Shown: positions 8,135-16,854 of the stretch, piece after piece
Layout of the letters: every line of letters starts with the position of its first letter
How positions within the stretch are numbered: position 1 is the stretch's first letter
Source of the DNA: Pilimelia columellifera
Lineage (GTDB): Bacteria > Actinomycetota > Actinomycetes > Mycobacteriales > Micromonosporaceae
DNA: 38,158 bases
Assembly: GCF_039532605.1 (NCBI RefSeq)
Contig: NZ_BAAARY010000021.1
Location: 1-38,158, forward strand
Direction: 5' to 3'
The notes under the pieces: model-generated
The model's database searches: none
Told to the model about the DNA's origin: nothing
Seen by the model: the letters and a program-made list of their open reading frames with translations, nothing else
Translations under genes and position numbers: made by a program

Positions 8135-8183
8135 CTATCTAGATAGCTGTCGAATCAGAAGGCCAGCGTTGCACGCTGATTCG
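8135..8183. promoter_or_regulatory. Two dyads between arsI and arsR (candidate ArsR operators)
   Basis: A perfect 12-bp palindrome CTATCTAGATAG lies at 8135-8146. An 8-bp inverted repeat, CGAATCAG (8151-8158) and CTGATTCG (8176-8183), follows with a 17-nt spacer. Both sit in the 96-nt gap of a divergent pair, where ArsR-family repressors normally bind. Which one ArsR binds is not visible. Confidence 0.6.
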
Positions 8184-8203
8184 AGATCTGTCAACCTAGA
8201 GAA

Positions 8204-8638
8204 ATGTTGAAACAAGCGGTGAGCGTGACGCCGTCGCTGCCGACCGCCGCCCAACCGCCGACCGGGCAGCAGGCGGCCTCGCCGGAAGCAGCCAACCAGT
8301 CGGCCGTCGCCTGCTGTGCCCCGCTGTCGGTCCGGGCGCTCACCACTGATCAGGCGGTCAACCTCGCCCCGGCCTTCAAGGCTCTCGGCGACCCGGTGCG
8401 GCTACGGCTCATGTCGATGATCGCGTCCGTGCCCGAAGCGTGCGTCTGCGACCTCGCCAGCGCGTTCGACCTTTCCGGGCCCACGATCTCGCACCACCTC
8501 AAGGTGCTCCGTGACGCCGGCCTGGTCGAGTCCGACCGCCGGGCCACCTGGGTCTGGTACCGGGCGCGCCCCGAGGCGTTCCGCCAACTCGGCGCCCTGC
8601 TCGCGCCACCCGCCGACCCGCCGCCCACCAGGAACTGA
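8204..8638 (+). CDS. arsR: ArsR-family metalloregulator
   Basis: A 144-aa winged-helix repressor. The core is AFKALGDPVRLRLMSMI (57-73), then ACVCDLASAFDLSGPTISHHLKVLRDAGLV (79-108), with the recognition helix at SGPTISHHLKVL and the wing up to WVWYR. Cys80 and Cys82 form the classical CxC metalloid pair in the alpha-3 position, and a Cys37-Cys38 pair precedes the domain in an unusually long Pro/Ala/Gln-rich N-terminal arm of about 50 residues. The family binds as a dimer to operators and is released by As(III)/Sb(III) or related ligands. It is divergent from arsI, which it probably represses together with itself. ATG 8204 has no strong Shine-Dalgarno; a later GTG or ATG start would remove the extra Cys pair, so the start is moderately sure. 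Confidence 0.88.
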   Translation: MLKQAVSVTPSLPTAAQPPTGQQAASPEAANQSAVACCAPLSVRALTTDQAVNLAPAFKALGDPVRLRLMSMIASVPEACVCDLASAFDLSGPTISHHLKVLRDAGLVESDRRATWVWYRARPEAFRQLGALLAPPADPPPTRN

Positions 8639-8650
8639 CCCGCCGCAGCG

Positions 8651-8683
8651 GCCAGCCACGACGGGACAGCCAGCCACGACGGG
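8651..8683. repeat. 15-bp direct repeat between convergent genes
   Basis: GCCAGCCACGACGGG occurs at 8651-8665 and 8669-8683 with a 3-nt spacer, filling most of the 66-nt gap between arsR and the trehalose gene. Function unknown; no clear terminator hairpin was found beside it. Confidence 0.5.
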
Positions 8684-8704
8684 TCCCCTGTCGCCGGGGC
8701 AGGT

Positions 8705-11305
8705 TCACATGTGGCGGTCCAGCAGCAGCGCACAGCGGATGAGCCCCAGGTGGCTGTACGCCTGCGGGTGGTTGCCAAGCCCCCGTTCGCCCATCGGGTC
8801 GTACTGCTCCGGAAGCAGCCCCGTCGGGCCGGCGGTGTCGAGCATCTGGGCGAACAGCTCCTCCGCGTCACCCCGACGCCCGGTGCGCAGGTACGCCTCC
8901 ACCAACCAGGCGGTGCAGATGTGGAACCCCCCCTCGCGGCCAGGCAGCCCGTCGTCCCACCGGTACCGGTAGACGACCGGCCCCTCCCGCAGCTCCGCCT
9001 CGACCTTGAGGACCGTGGCCAGGAACCGTGGATCGTCGTCGGCGAGCAGCCCCGACAGCCCGATCCACAGCGACGAGGCGTCCATGTCCTCGTCCCCGTA
9101 CGCGACCGTGTACGCGCCGACTTCGTCGTGCCAACCATTCTTGAGCACGTCCTGGCCGATCCGCTCGCGCAGCGAGAGCCACTCGGGGCGCTCACCGTCG
9201 CCGTGCGTCCCGACGACCCGCAACGCGCGGTCCACCGTCAGCCAGCACATGACCTTCGAGTAGACGTGGTGTCGCGGCGCCAGCCGGGCCTCCCACAGCC
9301 CGTGGTCGGGCTCGTGCCAGCGGCGCTCGACCGCCTGCACCATTGCCTCGATCACCCGCCACTCCTCCGGCCGCACCGAGCCGCGCTCGTCGGCGACCGC
9401 CGCCAGCAGATCCGCGACCGGGCCGAACACGTCGAGCTGAAGCTGCCGGTTCGCCAGGTTTCCCACCCGTACCGGACGGGAGCCCGCATAGCCGGGCAAC
9501 GTCTCGATGACGGCCTCGGGGCCCAGCTCGTACCCGTCCAGCGTGTAGAGCGGGTGCAGGCGTTCCGGGTGCCCGCCGGTGCGGGCCACACATCCGTCGA
9601 TCCAGCGCAGCAGGCCCTCGGCCTCGTGCAGCGACCCCAGGTCCACCAGCGCCCGGGCGGTCATCGCCGCGTCGCGGGGCCAGCAGTAGCGGTAGTCCCA
9701 GTTCCGGATGCCGCCCAGCTCCTCCGGCAGCGACGTCGTCGCCGCCGCCAGGATCGCCCCGGTCGGGGTGTGCGCCAGCCCGCGCAGGGTCAGCGCGCTG
9801 CGCAGCACATGCTCCCGGGCGACGCCCGGCAGTTTCAGCGACGACGCCCAGTCCAGCCACGGCTGCTCCTGCTCGGACTGGCGCTGCGCCACCGGCGTCG
9901 GATGCGCCTCCAGGCTGTGCGCGCCGAACCGCAGCTCCAGGGTCAGCTCGCCGCCGTGGGCGACGAGATCCACCACCGCGGACGCGCTGTCCGAGCCGTT
10001 CTCGTGGCTGATGGTCCAGTCGACGCCGGGCGCGTGCAACGCCACCGGCTCGCTGCTTCCCAACACCAGCAGACCCTCGTCGGATGCCTGGAGCCTGATC
10101 CCGACCTGCCCGAACTCCGGACGGGGCGCGAACTGGACCACGGCGCTCGTCGAGCCCGTCAAACTGCGGTGCAGGGTCGAGTCCAGTCCCGACCGCCCGC
10201 TGCTGCCGATGCGCTCGGCGCTGGCCGTCGCGGCGCCACCGAGCCAGTCGGTGACGGTCAGTCCCGACCAGCGGGTCTCCACCGTCATCGTGCCCGGCCG
10301 GTACCGTTGGCCCAGCGGCAGGCCGCCGCGCTGTGGCGTCACCGTGAAATGACCCGCCGGCGCCCCGCCGAGCAGATCCGCGAAGATCGCAGCCGAGTCG
10401 GGCTTGGGGTGGCACAGCCAGTTGACCCGGGCATCCGGAGTGACCAGGGCGACGGTCCGGCCATTCGAGAGCATCGAGTGCCGCTCGATCGGCACCGCGC
10501 GTTCCCCGTATAACCAGCTGCGCCGGGTCTCCAACAGCTGCCCTAGCAGCCGGGCGGCGTCCAGCGGCGAGGCCACCCGGTAGGTGGCCTGGGTCTCGCC
10601 ATCGCCGATCTTGATGCCGACGTCCGGGCCGCTGAGATGCGCGAAGGCGTTCTCGTCGGTGACGTCGTCGCCCAGGAACAGGACGGCGCTCGCCGACAGC
10701 TGCATGCGTAATGCGTCCAGCGCGGTGCCCTTGTGGGTGGCCACCACCGACAGCTCGATGACCTCCTTGCCCTGGGTGACGTGCACGTCCGGCCACGACG
10801 CCACCCCGGCCCGCACCGTCTCGACGACGTGCGCGGTGATAGCCGGCTCCGCCGCGCGGGTATGCACCGCCACGCTGGCCGGCTTGACCTCCAGCCGCAC
10901 CCCGGGCAGGTCCCGCACCACCACTTCCAGCTGAGCCAGCACCCGCGAGCGCAGCGCCACCAGCTCCGGCGCCAACGACTCCACGAACCCGATGTCGAAC
11001 TCCGAGCCGTGGCTGCCGACCAGGTGAACCTCGCTGGGCAGCCGGGACAGCGTCGCCAGATCGCGCAACGCCCGCCCCGACACCACCGCCACCGTCGTCT
11101 GCGGCAGCGAAGCCAACGCCCGGATCGCCGCGACGGACTCCGGCAGCGGCACAGCCCGGGTCGGGTCGGTCACGATCGGGGCCAACGTCCCGTCGTAGTC
11201 GCAGGCGACCAGCAGCGAGGGCACCCGCGCGATCCGGCCGATCGCCGAGCGCAGCTCCGCGTCGGCCTCGGTCAGCGCCGGTTCTTTGATTCTGGCTTCG
11301 GTCAC
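8705..11305 (-). CDS. otsB: Trehalose-6-phosphate phosphatase fused to a GH15 hydrolase
   Basis: An 866-aa two-enzyme polypeptide. Residues 30-260 are a HAD-family trehalose-6-phosphate phosphatase: DYDGTLAPI at 36-44 (nucleophile Asp36), VVSGR at 74-78 and GDDVTDE at 212-218. From about 270 follows a complete glycoside hydrolase family 15 module (glucoamylase/trehalase type) with NWDYRYCWPRDA at 535-546, GLWE at 669-672 (candidate acid Glu672) and LLPEQYDP at 830-837 (candidate base Glu833), ending GNHPQAYSHLGLI. All key residues of both halves look intact. In actinobacteria GH15 trehalases are known, so one chain may dephosphorylate trehalose-6-phosphate and also cleave trehalose; the GH15 substrate is inferred. 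The gene lies 49 nt downstream of otsA, in the same operon. Fusions of this layout occur in related genomes as far as I recall. Confidence 0.9.
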   Translation of the reverse strand: MTEARIKEPALTEADAELRSAIGRIARVPSLLVACDYDGTLAPIVTDPTRAVPLPESVAAIRALASLPQTTVAVVSGRALRDLATLSRLPSEVHLVGSHGSEFDIGFVESLAPELVALRSRVLAQLEVVVRDLPGVRLEVKPASVAVHTRAAEPAITAHVVETVRAGVASWPDVHVTQGKEVIELSVVATHKGTALDALRMQLSASAVLFLGDDVTDENAFAHLSGPDVGIKIGDGETQATYRVASPLDAARLLGQLLETRRSWLYGERAVPIERHSMLSNGRTVALVTPDARVNWLCHPKPDSAAIFADLLGGAPAGHFTVTPQRGGLPLGQRYRPGTMTVETRWSGLTVTDWLGGAATASAERIGSSGRSGLDSTLHRSLTGSTSAVVQFAPRPEFGQVGIRLQASDEGLLVLGSSEPVALHAPGVDWTISHENGSDSASAVVDLVAHGGELTLELRFGAHSLEAHPTPVAQRQSEQEQPWLDWASSLKLPGVAREHVLRSALTLRGLAHTPTGAILAAATTSLPEELGGIRNWDYRYCWPRDAAMTARALVDLGSLHEAEGLLRWIDGCVARTGGHPERLHPLYTLDGYELGPEAVIETLPGYAGSRPVRVGNLANRQLQLDVFGPVADLLAAVADERGSVRPEEWRVIEAMVQAVERRWHEPDHGLWEARLAPRHHVYSKVMCWLTVDRALRVVGTHGDGERPEWLSLRERIGQDVLKNGWHDEVGAYTVAYGDEDMDASSLWIGLSGLLADDDPRFLATVLKVEAELREGPVVYRYRWDDGLPGREGGFHICTAWLVEAYLRTGRRGDAEELFAQMLDTAGPTGLLPEQYDPMGERGLGNHPQAYSHLGLIRCALLLDRHM

Positions 11306-11354
11306 GCCACGGCTCCCCGCACTACTCGGCCTCCAGCATTGCCATCGCGCCCGG

Positions 11355-12749
11355 TCACGGCGACCACGCGGCGCCCAACTCGGTCAAGAAGGACTGCGCC
11401 CACCTGCCCACATCATGATTACGCAGGTGGCGCTGCATGACCCGCATTCGGCGTCGCGCCTCGACATCGTCGACCGTCACCGCCCGGCGGAGGGCGTCTT
11501 TGACGCCGTCCGGGTCATGCGGATTGCACAGGAACGCCTGCTTCAGCTCGGTGGCGGCGCCGGCGAACTCGCTGAGCACCAGCGCCCCGCCCCGGTCGCC
11601 CCGGGCGGCGACGTACTCCTTGGCGACCAGGTTCATCCCGTCGCGCAGCGGCGTCACCATCATCACGTCCGCGGCGACGTACAGGGCGGCCAGCTCGCTG
11701 CGGCTGTACGACTGGTGCAGGTAGTGCACCGCCGGCACCCCGACCCGGCCGTACTCGCCGTTGATCCGCCCCACCTCGCGCTCCACCTTTACCCGCAGCG
11801 TCTGGTAATGCTCAACCCGCTCGCGGCTCGGCGTCGCGACCTGGACCATCACCGCGTCCGGCACCGACAGCTCGCCGTCGACCAGCAGCTCCCGGAACGC
11901 CTTGAGACGCTGCTCGATCCCCTTGGTGTAGTCGAGCCGGTCCACCCCGAGGATCACTGTCTTCGGATCGCCGAGCTCCTGGCGGATCTGCTTCGCCCGC
12001 GCCTGCACCGCCGGGTCGTTGGCCAGTTCCTCCATCTCCTTGACATCGATGGAGATCGGGAACGCCCCCGACTTGACCTGCCGCCCGTCCACCTCGATCG
12101 TCTGACCCACGTAGCGCAGGCCCAGCAGGTGCCTGGACAGTCGGACGAAGTTCTGCGCCGCCAGCCGTTGCTGGAACCCCACCAGGTCGGCGCCGAGCAG
12201 CCCGCGCAGGATCTCGGCCCGCAGCGGCATCTGCATGAACAGCTCGATCGGCGGGAACGGAATGTGCAGGAAGAAGCCGATCCGCAGGTCGGGGCGGCGC
12301 TCGCGCAGCATCGCCGGGACCAGCTGCAACTGGTAGTCCTGCACCCAAACGGTGGCGCCCTCGGCGGCCACCTCGGCGGCGGCGTCGGCGAACCGGGCGT
12401 TGACGGTGCGGTACGAGTCGCGCCAGCGGCGCCGGTACGCCGGGGTCTCCACCGCGTCGTGGTAGAGCGGCCAGATCGTCGTGTTGGACTGGCCCTCGTA
12501 GTAGCGCTCCAGGTCCTCGTCGCTGAGCGGGACCGGATGAAGCCGGATACCCTCCAGCTCGAAGGGGTCGGGGGCCGGGCCGGTTCCGCCGGCCCAGCCG
12601 ACCCAGGTGCCGCGGCGGGCCTGGAGCACCGGATGGAGTGCGGTCACCAGCCCGCCGGGGCTACGACGCCACTCCCGAACGCCGTCGGTCACCACTTCGT
12701 CCACAGGGAGACGATTGGCGACGACGACGAACGTGCTGCGGTGAGTCAC
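11355..12749 (-). CDS. otsA: Trehalose-6-phosphate synthase (UDP/GDP-glucose dependent)
   Basis: A GT20 enzyme of 464 aa that joins a nucleotide-activated glucose to glucose-6-phosphate, making trehalose-6-phosphate for osmotic and stress protection. Motifs: FVVVANRLPV at the N-terminus (phosphate-binding region), RRSPGGLVTAL, FFLHIPFPP, GVDRLDYTKGIEQRLKAF (Arg and Lys of the donor phosphate site), LRDGMNLVAKEYVA and LVLSEFAGAATEL (donor ribose Glu). Length is usual for bacterial OtsA. GTG 12749 is preferred: GGAGG lies 11 nt upstream, whereas the GTG 12 nt earlier overlaps that site. It heads a leftward operon with the otsB-GH15 fusion, so synthesis, dephosphorylation and possibly hydrolysis are co-expressed. 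Confidence 0.95.
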   Translation of the reverse strand: MTHRSTFVVVANRLPVDEVVTDGVREWRRSPGGLVTALHPVLQARRGTWVGWAGGTGPAPDPFELEGIRLHPVPLSDEDLERYYEGQSNTTIWPLYHDAVETPAYRRRWRDSYRTVNARFADAAAEVAAEGATVWVQDYQLQLVPAMLRERRPDLRIGFFLHIPFPPIELFMQMPLRAEILRGLLGADLVGFQQRLAAQNFVRLSRHLLGLRYVGQTIEVDGRQVKSGAFPISIDVKEMEELANDPAVQARAKQIRQELGDPKTVILGVDRLDYTKGIEQRLKAFRELLVDGELSVPDAVMVQVATPSRERVEHYQTLRVKVEREVGRINGEYGRVGVPAVHYLHQSYSRSELAALYVAADVMMVTPLRDGMNLVAKEYVAARGDRGGALVLSEFAGAATELKQAFLCNPHDPDGVKDALRRAVTVDDVEARRRMRVMQRHLRNHDVGRWAQSFLTELGAAWSP

Positions 12750-13040
12750 GGTTGTTCGCACCTCCGAGCGTTGATCGGCCGTTTTGCGCTGAGCCTAGGG
12801 GAAGATCGGCCGACCGGGCGGAGCGCGTCGCAGCCAGCGGGCCGGATACCCAAGATCGTGATGTTGAAACGTGCGCGCCGCCGGGCTCGGCCCTTGCTTG
12901 GTTGTTGGCTTACCGCGACGACGGGCGCCGGGGCGGCCCACGGCTGGCGACCCGCCTGCCGGGGTCGGGCGAACTCCCGGCCGGGTAGCTGGGAAGATGG
13001 CGACTGACGACTCGGCGACGGTTCCCAGGAGGGTCCACAC

Positions 13041-14717
13041 GTGGCGCAGTTCATCTACGTGCTCGAAAAGGCTCGCAAGGCGCACGGCGACAAGGTCGTC
13101 CTTGACGACGTGACCCTGAACTTCCTGCCGGGCGTGAAGATCGGTGTGGTGGGTCCCAACGGCGCCGGCAAGTCCAGTCTGCTGAAGATCATGGCGGGGA
13201 TGGACCGGCCCAGTAACGGCGAGGCCAAGCTCATGCCTGGCTACACCGTCGGCATGCTGGCCCAGGAGCCGCCGCTGAACGAGACCAAGGATGTCCTCGG
13301 CAACATCGAGGAGGCCGTCGCCGGCACGAAGGCGAACCTGGCGAAGTTCAACGAGATCGCCGAGAAGCTTGGTGAGGACTACTCCGACGAGCTGATGGCG
13401 GAGATGGGCAAGCTCCAGGAGGAGTTGGACCACTCCGACGCCTGGGACATCGACTCCAAGCTTGAGTTGGCCATGGACGCCCTGCGCTGTCCGCCACCGG
13501 ACGCCGACGTCACGCAGCTCTCCGGTGGCGAGCGCCGCCGGGTGGCGCTGTGCAAGCTGCTGCTGGAGAAGCCGGACCTGTTGCTGCTGGACGAGCCGAC
13601 CAACCACCTGGACGCCGAGAGCGTGCAGTGGCTGGAGCAGCACCTGTCGAAGTACGAGGGCACCGTCATCGCGATCACCCACGACCGGTACTTCCTCGAC
13701 AACGTCGCCACCTGGATCCTTGAGCTGGACCGTGGCCGGGCTTACCCGTACGAGGGCAACTACTCCACGTACCTGGACAAGAAGGCCGCCCGGTTGGCGG
13801 TGTCCGGCCGTAAGGACGCCAAGATGCAGAAGCGTCTGACGGACGAGTTGGAGTGGGTGCGCTCGAACGCCAAGGCCCGTCAGACGAAGTCCAAGGCCCG
13901 CCTCGACCGGTACGAGGAGATGGCCGCCGAGGCGGAGAAGACCCGGAAGCTGGACTTCGAGGAGATCCAGATTCCGCCGGGGCCGCGCCTGGGCAACCTG
14001 GTCATCGAGGCCAGGGATCTGGTCAAGGGCTTCGACGATCGCACGCTCATCGATCACCTCAACTTCTCCTTGCCGCGTAACGGCATCGTGGGCATTATCG
14101 GCCCGAACGGCGTCGGTAAGACCACGCTGTTCAAGACCATCGTTGGGCTGGAGAAGTCGGACGAGGGGGAGGTGCGGGTCGGCGAGACGGTGAAGCTGTC
14201 CTACGTCGACCAGAATCGTGCCGGCCTCGACGGCGACAAGACGGTCTGGGAGGTCGTCTCCGACGGCCTTGACTACCTCATGGTCGGCAAGGTCGAGATG
14301 CCCTCGCGTGCCTATGTGGCCGCGTTCGGTTTCAAGGGACCGGACCAGCAGAAGCCCACGAAGGTGCTGTCCGGCGGCGAGCGAAACCGGCTCAACCTGG
14401 CGCTGACGCTCAAGATCGGCGGCAATGTGCTGCTGCTCGACGAGCCAACGAACGACCTGGACGTCGAGACCTTGTCGAGCCTGGAGAACGCGCTGCTGGA
14501 GTTCCCGGGCTGCGCCGTGGTCATCTCGCACGACCGGATGTTCCTGGACCGGGTGGCCACCCACATCCTGGCCTGGGAGGGCGACGAGGGGAACCTGGCC
14601 AAGTGGTTCTGGTTCGAGGGCAACTTCGACGCCTACGAGAAGAACAAGATCGACCGGCTGGGCGTTGACGCGACCCGTCCGCACCGGGTCACGTACCGCA
14701 AGCTCACCCGTGACTGA
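13041..14717 (+). CDS. ettA: Energy-dependent translational throttle protein, ABC-F ATPase
   Basis: A 558-aa soluble ABC-F protein with two nucleotide-binding domains and no membrane segments. NBD1: Walker A GPNGAGKSS near residue 38, signature LSGGERRRVALCK, Walker B LLLLDEPTNHLDAE. NBD2: GPNGVGKTT near 353, LSGGERNRLNLAL, LLLDEPTNDLDVE. The linker between them is basic and helical (residues 240-310). EttA binds the ribosomal E site and gates the first elongation step according to ATP/ADP. GTG 13041 with AGGAGG about 8 nt upstream sets the start. The stop is overlapped by 8 nt by the thioesterase gene, so these are co-transcribed. An ettA-type gene near glbO and pepN is also known in mycobacteria. 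Very secure. Confidence 0.96.
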   Translation: MAQFIYVLEKARKAHGDKVVLDDVTLNFLPGVKIGVVGPNGAGKSSLLKIMAGMDRPSNGEAKLMPGYTVGMLAQEPPLNETKDVLGNIEEAVAGTKANLAKFNEIAEKLGEDYSDELMAEMGKLQEELDHSDAWDIDSKLELAMDALRCPPPDADVTQLSGGERRRVALCKLLLEKPDLLLLDEPTNHLDAESVQWLEQHLSKYEGTVIAITHDRYFLDNVATWILELDRGRAYPYEGNYSTYLDKKAARLAVSGRKDAKMQKRLTDELEWVRSNAKARQTKSKARLDRYEEMAAEAEKTRKLDFEEIQIPPGPRLGNLVIEARDLVKGFDDRTLIDHLNFSLPRNGIVGIIGPNGVGKTTLFKTIVGLEKSDEGEVRVGETVKLSYVDQNRAGLDGDKTVWEVVSDGLDYLMVGKVEMPSRAYVAAFGFKGPDQQKPTKVLSGGERNRLNLALTLKIGGNVLLLDEPTNDLDVETLSSLENALLEFPGCAVVISHDRMFLDRVATHILAWEGDEGNLAKWFWFEGNFDAYEKNKIDRLGVDATRPHRVTYRKLTRD

Positions 14718-15183
14718 TTCGCGTCCACCGCACGACGGGGCGCCGGCGACGGCGCCCCGGTTCAGCTACGACTGCGCCCTGCGCTGGTCCGATATGGACG
14801 CTTATGGGCACATCAACAACGCCCGGTTCCTCACGTTGTTCGAGGAGGCCCGGGTGGCGTTGATGTTCTCCAGCGCCCGTGCCCGGGGCCTCAGCTCGTT
14901 CGAGGCGGGGGTGGTCGTGGCCCGGCACGAGGTCGACTACCTGCGTCCGGTCGACTACGACACGAAGCAGTCGGCGCTCTCCCCGGCGACGGTGCGGATC
15001 GAGCTGTGGGCGGAGGACATCCGGCGGGCCAGTTTCGCGATCGTCTACGAGCTGTTTGACCGGGGCGTGCTGGCCAGCCGGGCCCGGACGGTCCTGGTTC
15101 CGTACGACCTGGGCGCCGGTCGGCCACGGCGGCTGACCGAAGCCGAGCGCGCTTTCCTCGAGCTGTACGCGGCCACAGCGTGA
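14710..15183 (+). CDS. Hotdog-fold acyl-CoA thioesterase (4HBT/YbgC type)
   Basis: A 157-aa single hotdog domain. The signature WSDMDAYGHINNARFLTLFEEAR (residues 25-47) has the Asp-Met-Asp...Gly-His-Asn-Asn pattern typical of 4-hydroxybenzoyl-CoA-type thioesterases. The second half has VARHEVDYLRPVDYDTK, the usual R..DYL.P segment. Such enzymes hydrolyse acyl-CoA thioesters; the physiological substrate is unknown. The start is the GTG at 14710, overlapping the ettA stop by 8 nt; upstream frame extension is inside ettA. The following gene starts in a GTGA overlap with its stop. In mycobacteria a comparable gene also follows the ettA homologue, so this is a conserved three-gene block. Confidence 0.88.
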   Translation: MTDSRPPHDGAPATAPRFSYDCALRWSDMDAYGHINNARFLTLFEEARVALMFSSARARGLSSFEAGVVVARHEVDYLRPVDYDTKQSALSPATVRIELWAEDIRRASFAIVYELFDRGVLASRARTVLVPYDLGAGRPRRLTEAERAFLELYAATA

Positions 15184-15962
15184 CGGCCGCGGCGGGCGGC
15201 CCGACCGGGGTCGGCGACGTCGGGGCGTTTCTGGCCCGGCTCCTGCGGCTGGACGCCGCCGCGGTGGTGCGGCTGCGTCCCGAGCCCGACGGCGCCGGGA
15301 CGGCGCTGTGGGCCCGGCTGCCGTGGGAGGTGTTGGTGACCCGCCTGGTGGTCGGCGGTCCCGGTCAGGACGTGACGGTGTCGGCGGCCGAGCTGCTGGC
15401 GACTGTCGCGTCGGGTCCGGTCTCCTGGTGGAGCGCGTCAGCGGGCGGGGCGCCGGCGGCCGGGAGCGGAGTGGTGGCGGGCGGTGACGGCACGCCGTTG
15501 GCGCGCCGGGACGCGGACTGGCGGTGGACCCTGCCGCCGACGGACGCCGTTCTGGTGGATCAGGTGCCGGTGGATGCCGTGCGGCGCATCGCCGACGCCG
15601 CCGCGTCGGCGATGCGCGAGGCAAGGGCGCGGGGGTCGGTGGGCGACCGTAAGCTCCGTGACGCTCTGCTCGATCATGTCGCCGTCACTGTTCAACCGGA
15701 CAGTTCCGCTGGTATGGGGATTGAACCGGTCGAGCTGTCGCAACGGTTGATCCAGGCCATCGTCCGGATGGGTTTCCTGGGCGGGTCCGATGGCGAACCC
15801 GGGGCGACGGTGCGGGTGCGGGTGGCCGGACAATGGGTGGAGCTGGCGGCCGCGTACGGTTCAGCATGGATCCGCCGTTCGGGGCGGTTCAAGCTGAATA
15901 CACACATTGTTCATACGTTCGGTCAGCCAGTGGTCGCACCTCCGGTTCGGCAGTTGACTTAG
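15180..15962 (+). CDS. Conserved actinobacterial protein of unknown function
   Basis: A 260-aa protein with no domain I recognise. It has no signal peptide and no convincing membrane helix. The first 130 residues are Ala/Gly/Val-rich with WARLPWEVLVTRLVV; the middle (about 135-160) is an amphipathic helix, VDAVRRIADAAASAMREARA. The C-terminal part (from about 160), GDRKLRDALLDHVAVTV through LIQAIVRMGFLG and WVELAAAYGSAWIRR, looks like a compact alpha/beta fold. It starts with GTG in a 4-nt overlap with the thioesterase stop, so it is third in the ettA operon. The position matches an unknown gene downstream of ettA and the thioesterase in mycobacteria. Coding is secure; function is not known. 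Confidence 0.85.
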   Translation: MTAAAGGPTGVGDVGAFLARLLRLDAAAVVRLRPEPDGAGTALWARLPWEVLVTRLVVGGPGQDVTVSAAELLATVASGPVSWWSASAGGAPAAGSGVVAGGDGTPLARRDADWRWTLPPTDAVLVDQVPVDAVRRIADAAASAMREARARGSVGDRKLRDALLDHVAVTVQPDSSAGMGIEPVELSQRLIQAIVRMGFLGGSDGEPGATVRVRVAGQWVELAAAYGSAWIRRSGRFKLNTHIVHTFGQPVVAPPVRQLT

Positions 15963-16079
15963 GCCTGTGTTAGTGGGCGTGGGCCCGGGTACGGTCGTTC
16001 GGCGGACCCTGCCCTGCCGGCTACAGGCGATCATGCCGGGATGGTGAGCGGGGTGCGCTGGGAGCGAGGTGGCGCAAAC

Positions 16080-16787
16080 ATGTCGTGGTGGTCATGGCGT
16101 CCGGGTCAGGCCGGTGGCGAGACAGACACCAAGAGCGAGCCGCGGCCGGGAGATGTCCCATTGGGACGAATGATCCCGGTTCAGCCTGGCCCGATGGGGG
16201 GGCGCGCGGCATTGCCGTCAGGTCCGGGCCACCAGCCCGCGGCCGGTGGCGGGGGAGATGCGGGAGAGAACGGGCCAGCGGGCGCGCATGTTGAGCCGCA
16301 GGCGGCGACGGCCGCGGGGGCCGTCGTGGTCAGCGCCGAGCCGGTCGGCGACGACCTGGCGACGGAAACAACCGCGCCGGTGACACTCCGACGGATCGGT
16401 GAGGGACTGGACAAGCTCGACATCCGATTCCTGGCCGACGGCGACGGCAGCCTGCTGGCGATGTGGGAGCGGCACGCGGTGCTGTTCACCGTCGAGGGCC
16501 CCGAGGACGAGATCCTGGTCATCAGGGCCCGTCCGCACTCGACCGTCCCGCCGGACTGGGCGGACCGGGCATACCGCGTAGTCAACGAGTGGAACCACAC
16601 CCGTCGATTCTGTAAGGCGTACGTGGGCGATCCCACCGAGCGCAACCAGCTGCCCATCTACGCGGAGCTGCAGGTTCCGCTGACCGCGGGCGTGCACGAT
16701 GCCCTGCTGGTCGAGTTGCTGGACTGCGCCGCGGCCGTCGCCACCTCCTTCGTCGACTGGCTCCACGACGAAGGCGCCCTCCTCTGA
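16080..16787 (+). CDS. YbjN-domain protein
   Basis: A 235-aa protein. The first 100 residues are a low-complexity Gly/Pro/Ala-rich region. The last 125 form a YbjN domain (type III secretion chaperone-like fold): TLRRIGEGLDKLDIRFLADGDG, LLAMWERHAVLFTVEG, RAYRVVNEWNHTRRFCKAYV, LPIYAELQVPLTAGVHDALL, and the helical end AAAVATSFVDWLHDEG. Actinobacterial YbjN proteins are common and poorly understood; E. coli YbjN overexpression affects motility and stress genes. I chose ATG 16080, behind GAGGTGG at an 8-nt spacing; an in-frame start at 16041 would add 13 residues. It converges on the secreted protein gene downstream. Confidence 0.82.
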   Translation: MSWWSWRPGQAGGETDTKSEPRPGDVPLGRMIPVQPGPMGGRAALPSGPGHQPAAGGGGDAGENGPAGAHVEPQAATAAGAVVVSAEPVGDDLATETTAPVTLRRIGEGLDKLDIRFLADGDGSLLAMWERHAVLFTVEGPEDEILVIRARPHSTVPPDWADRAYRVVNEWNHTRRFCKAYVGDPTERNQLPIYAELQVPLTAGVHDALLVELLDCAAAVATSFVDWLHDEGALL

Positions 16788-16854
16788 CCAACCCAGCGCG
16801 CCGACCCGCGCCGGTCATGATCACCCAGTCACGAGAGCGGCGGGGGCGAGGTGG

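Noticed and set aside
8711..10513. A 600-codon open frame antisense to the otsB-GH15 gene
   Set aside because: Shadow of third-position GC bias; no motif, while the sense strand is a complete enzyme.
12795..14684. A 629-codon open frame antisense to ettA
   Set aside because: Mirror frame of the ABC-F gene; no domain and no ribosome-binding site.
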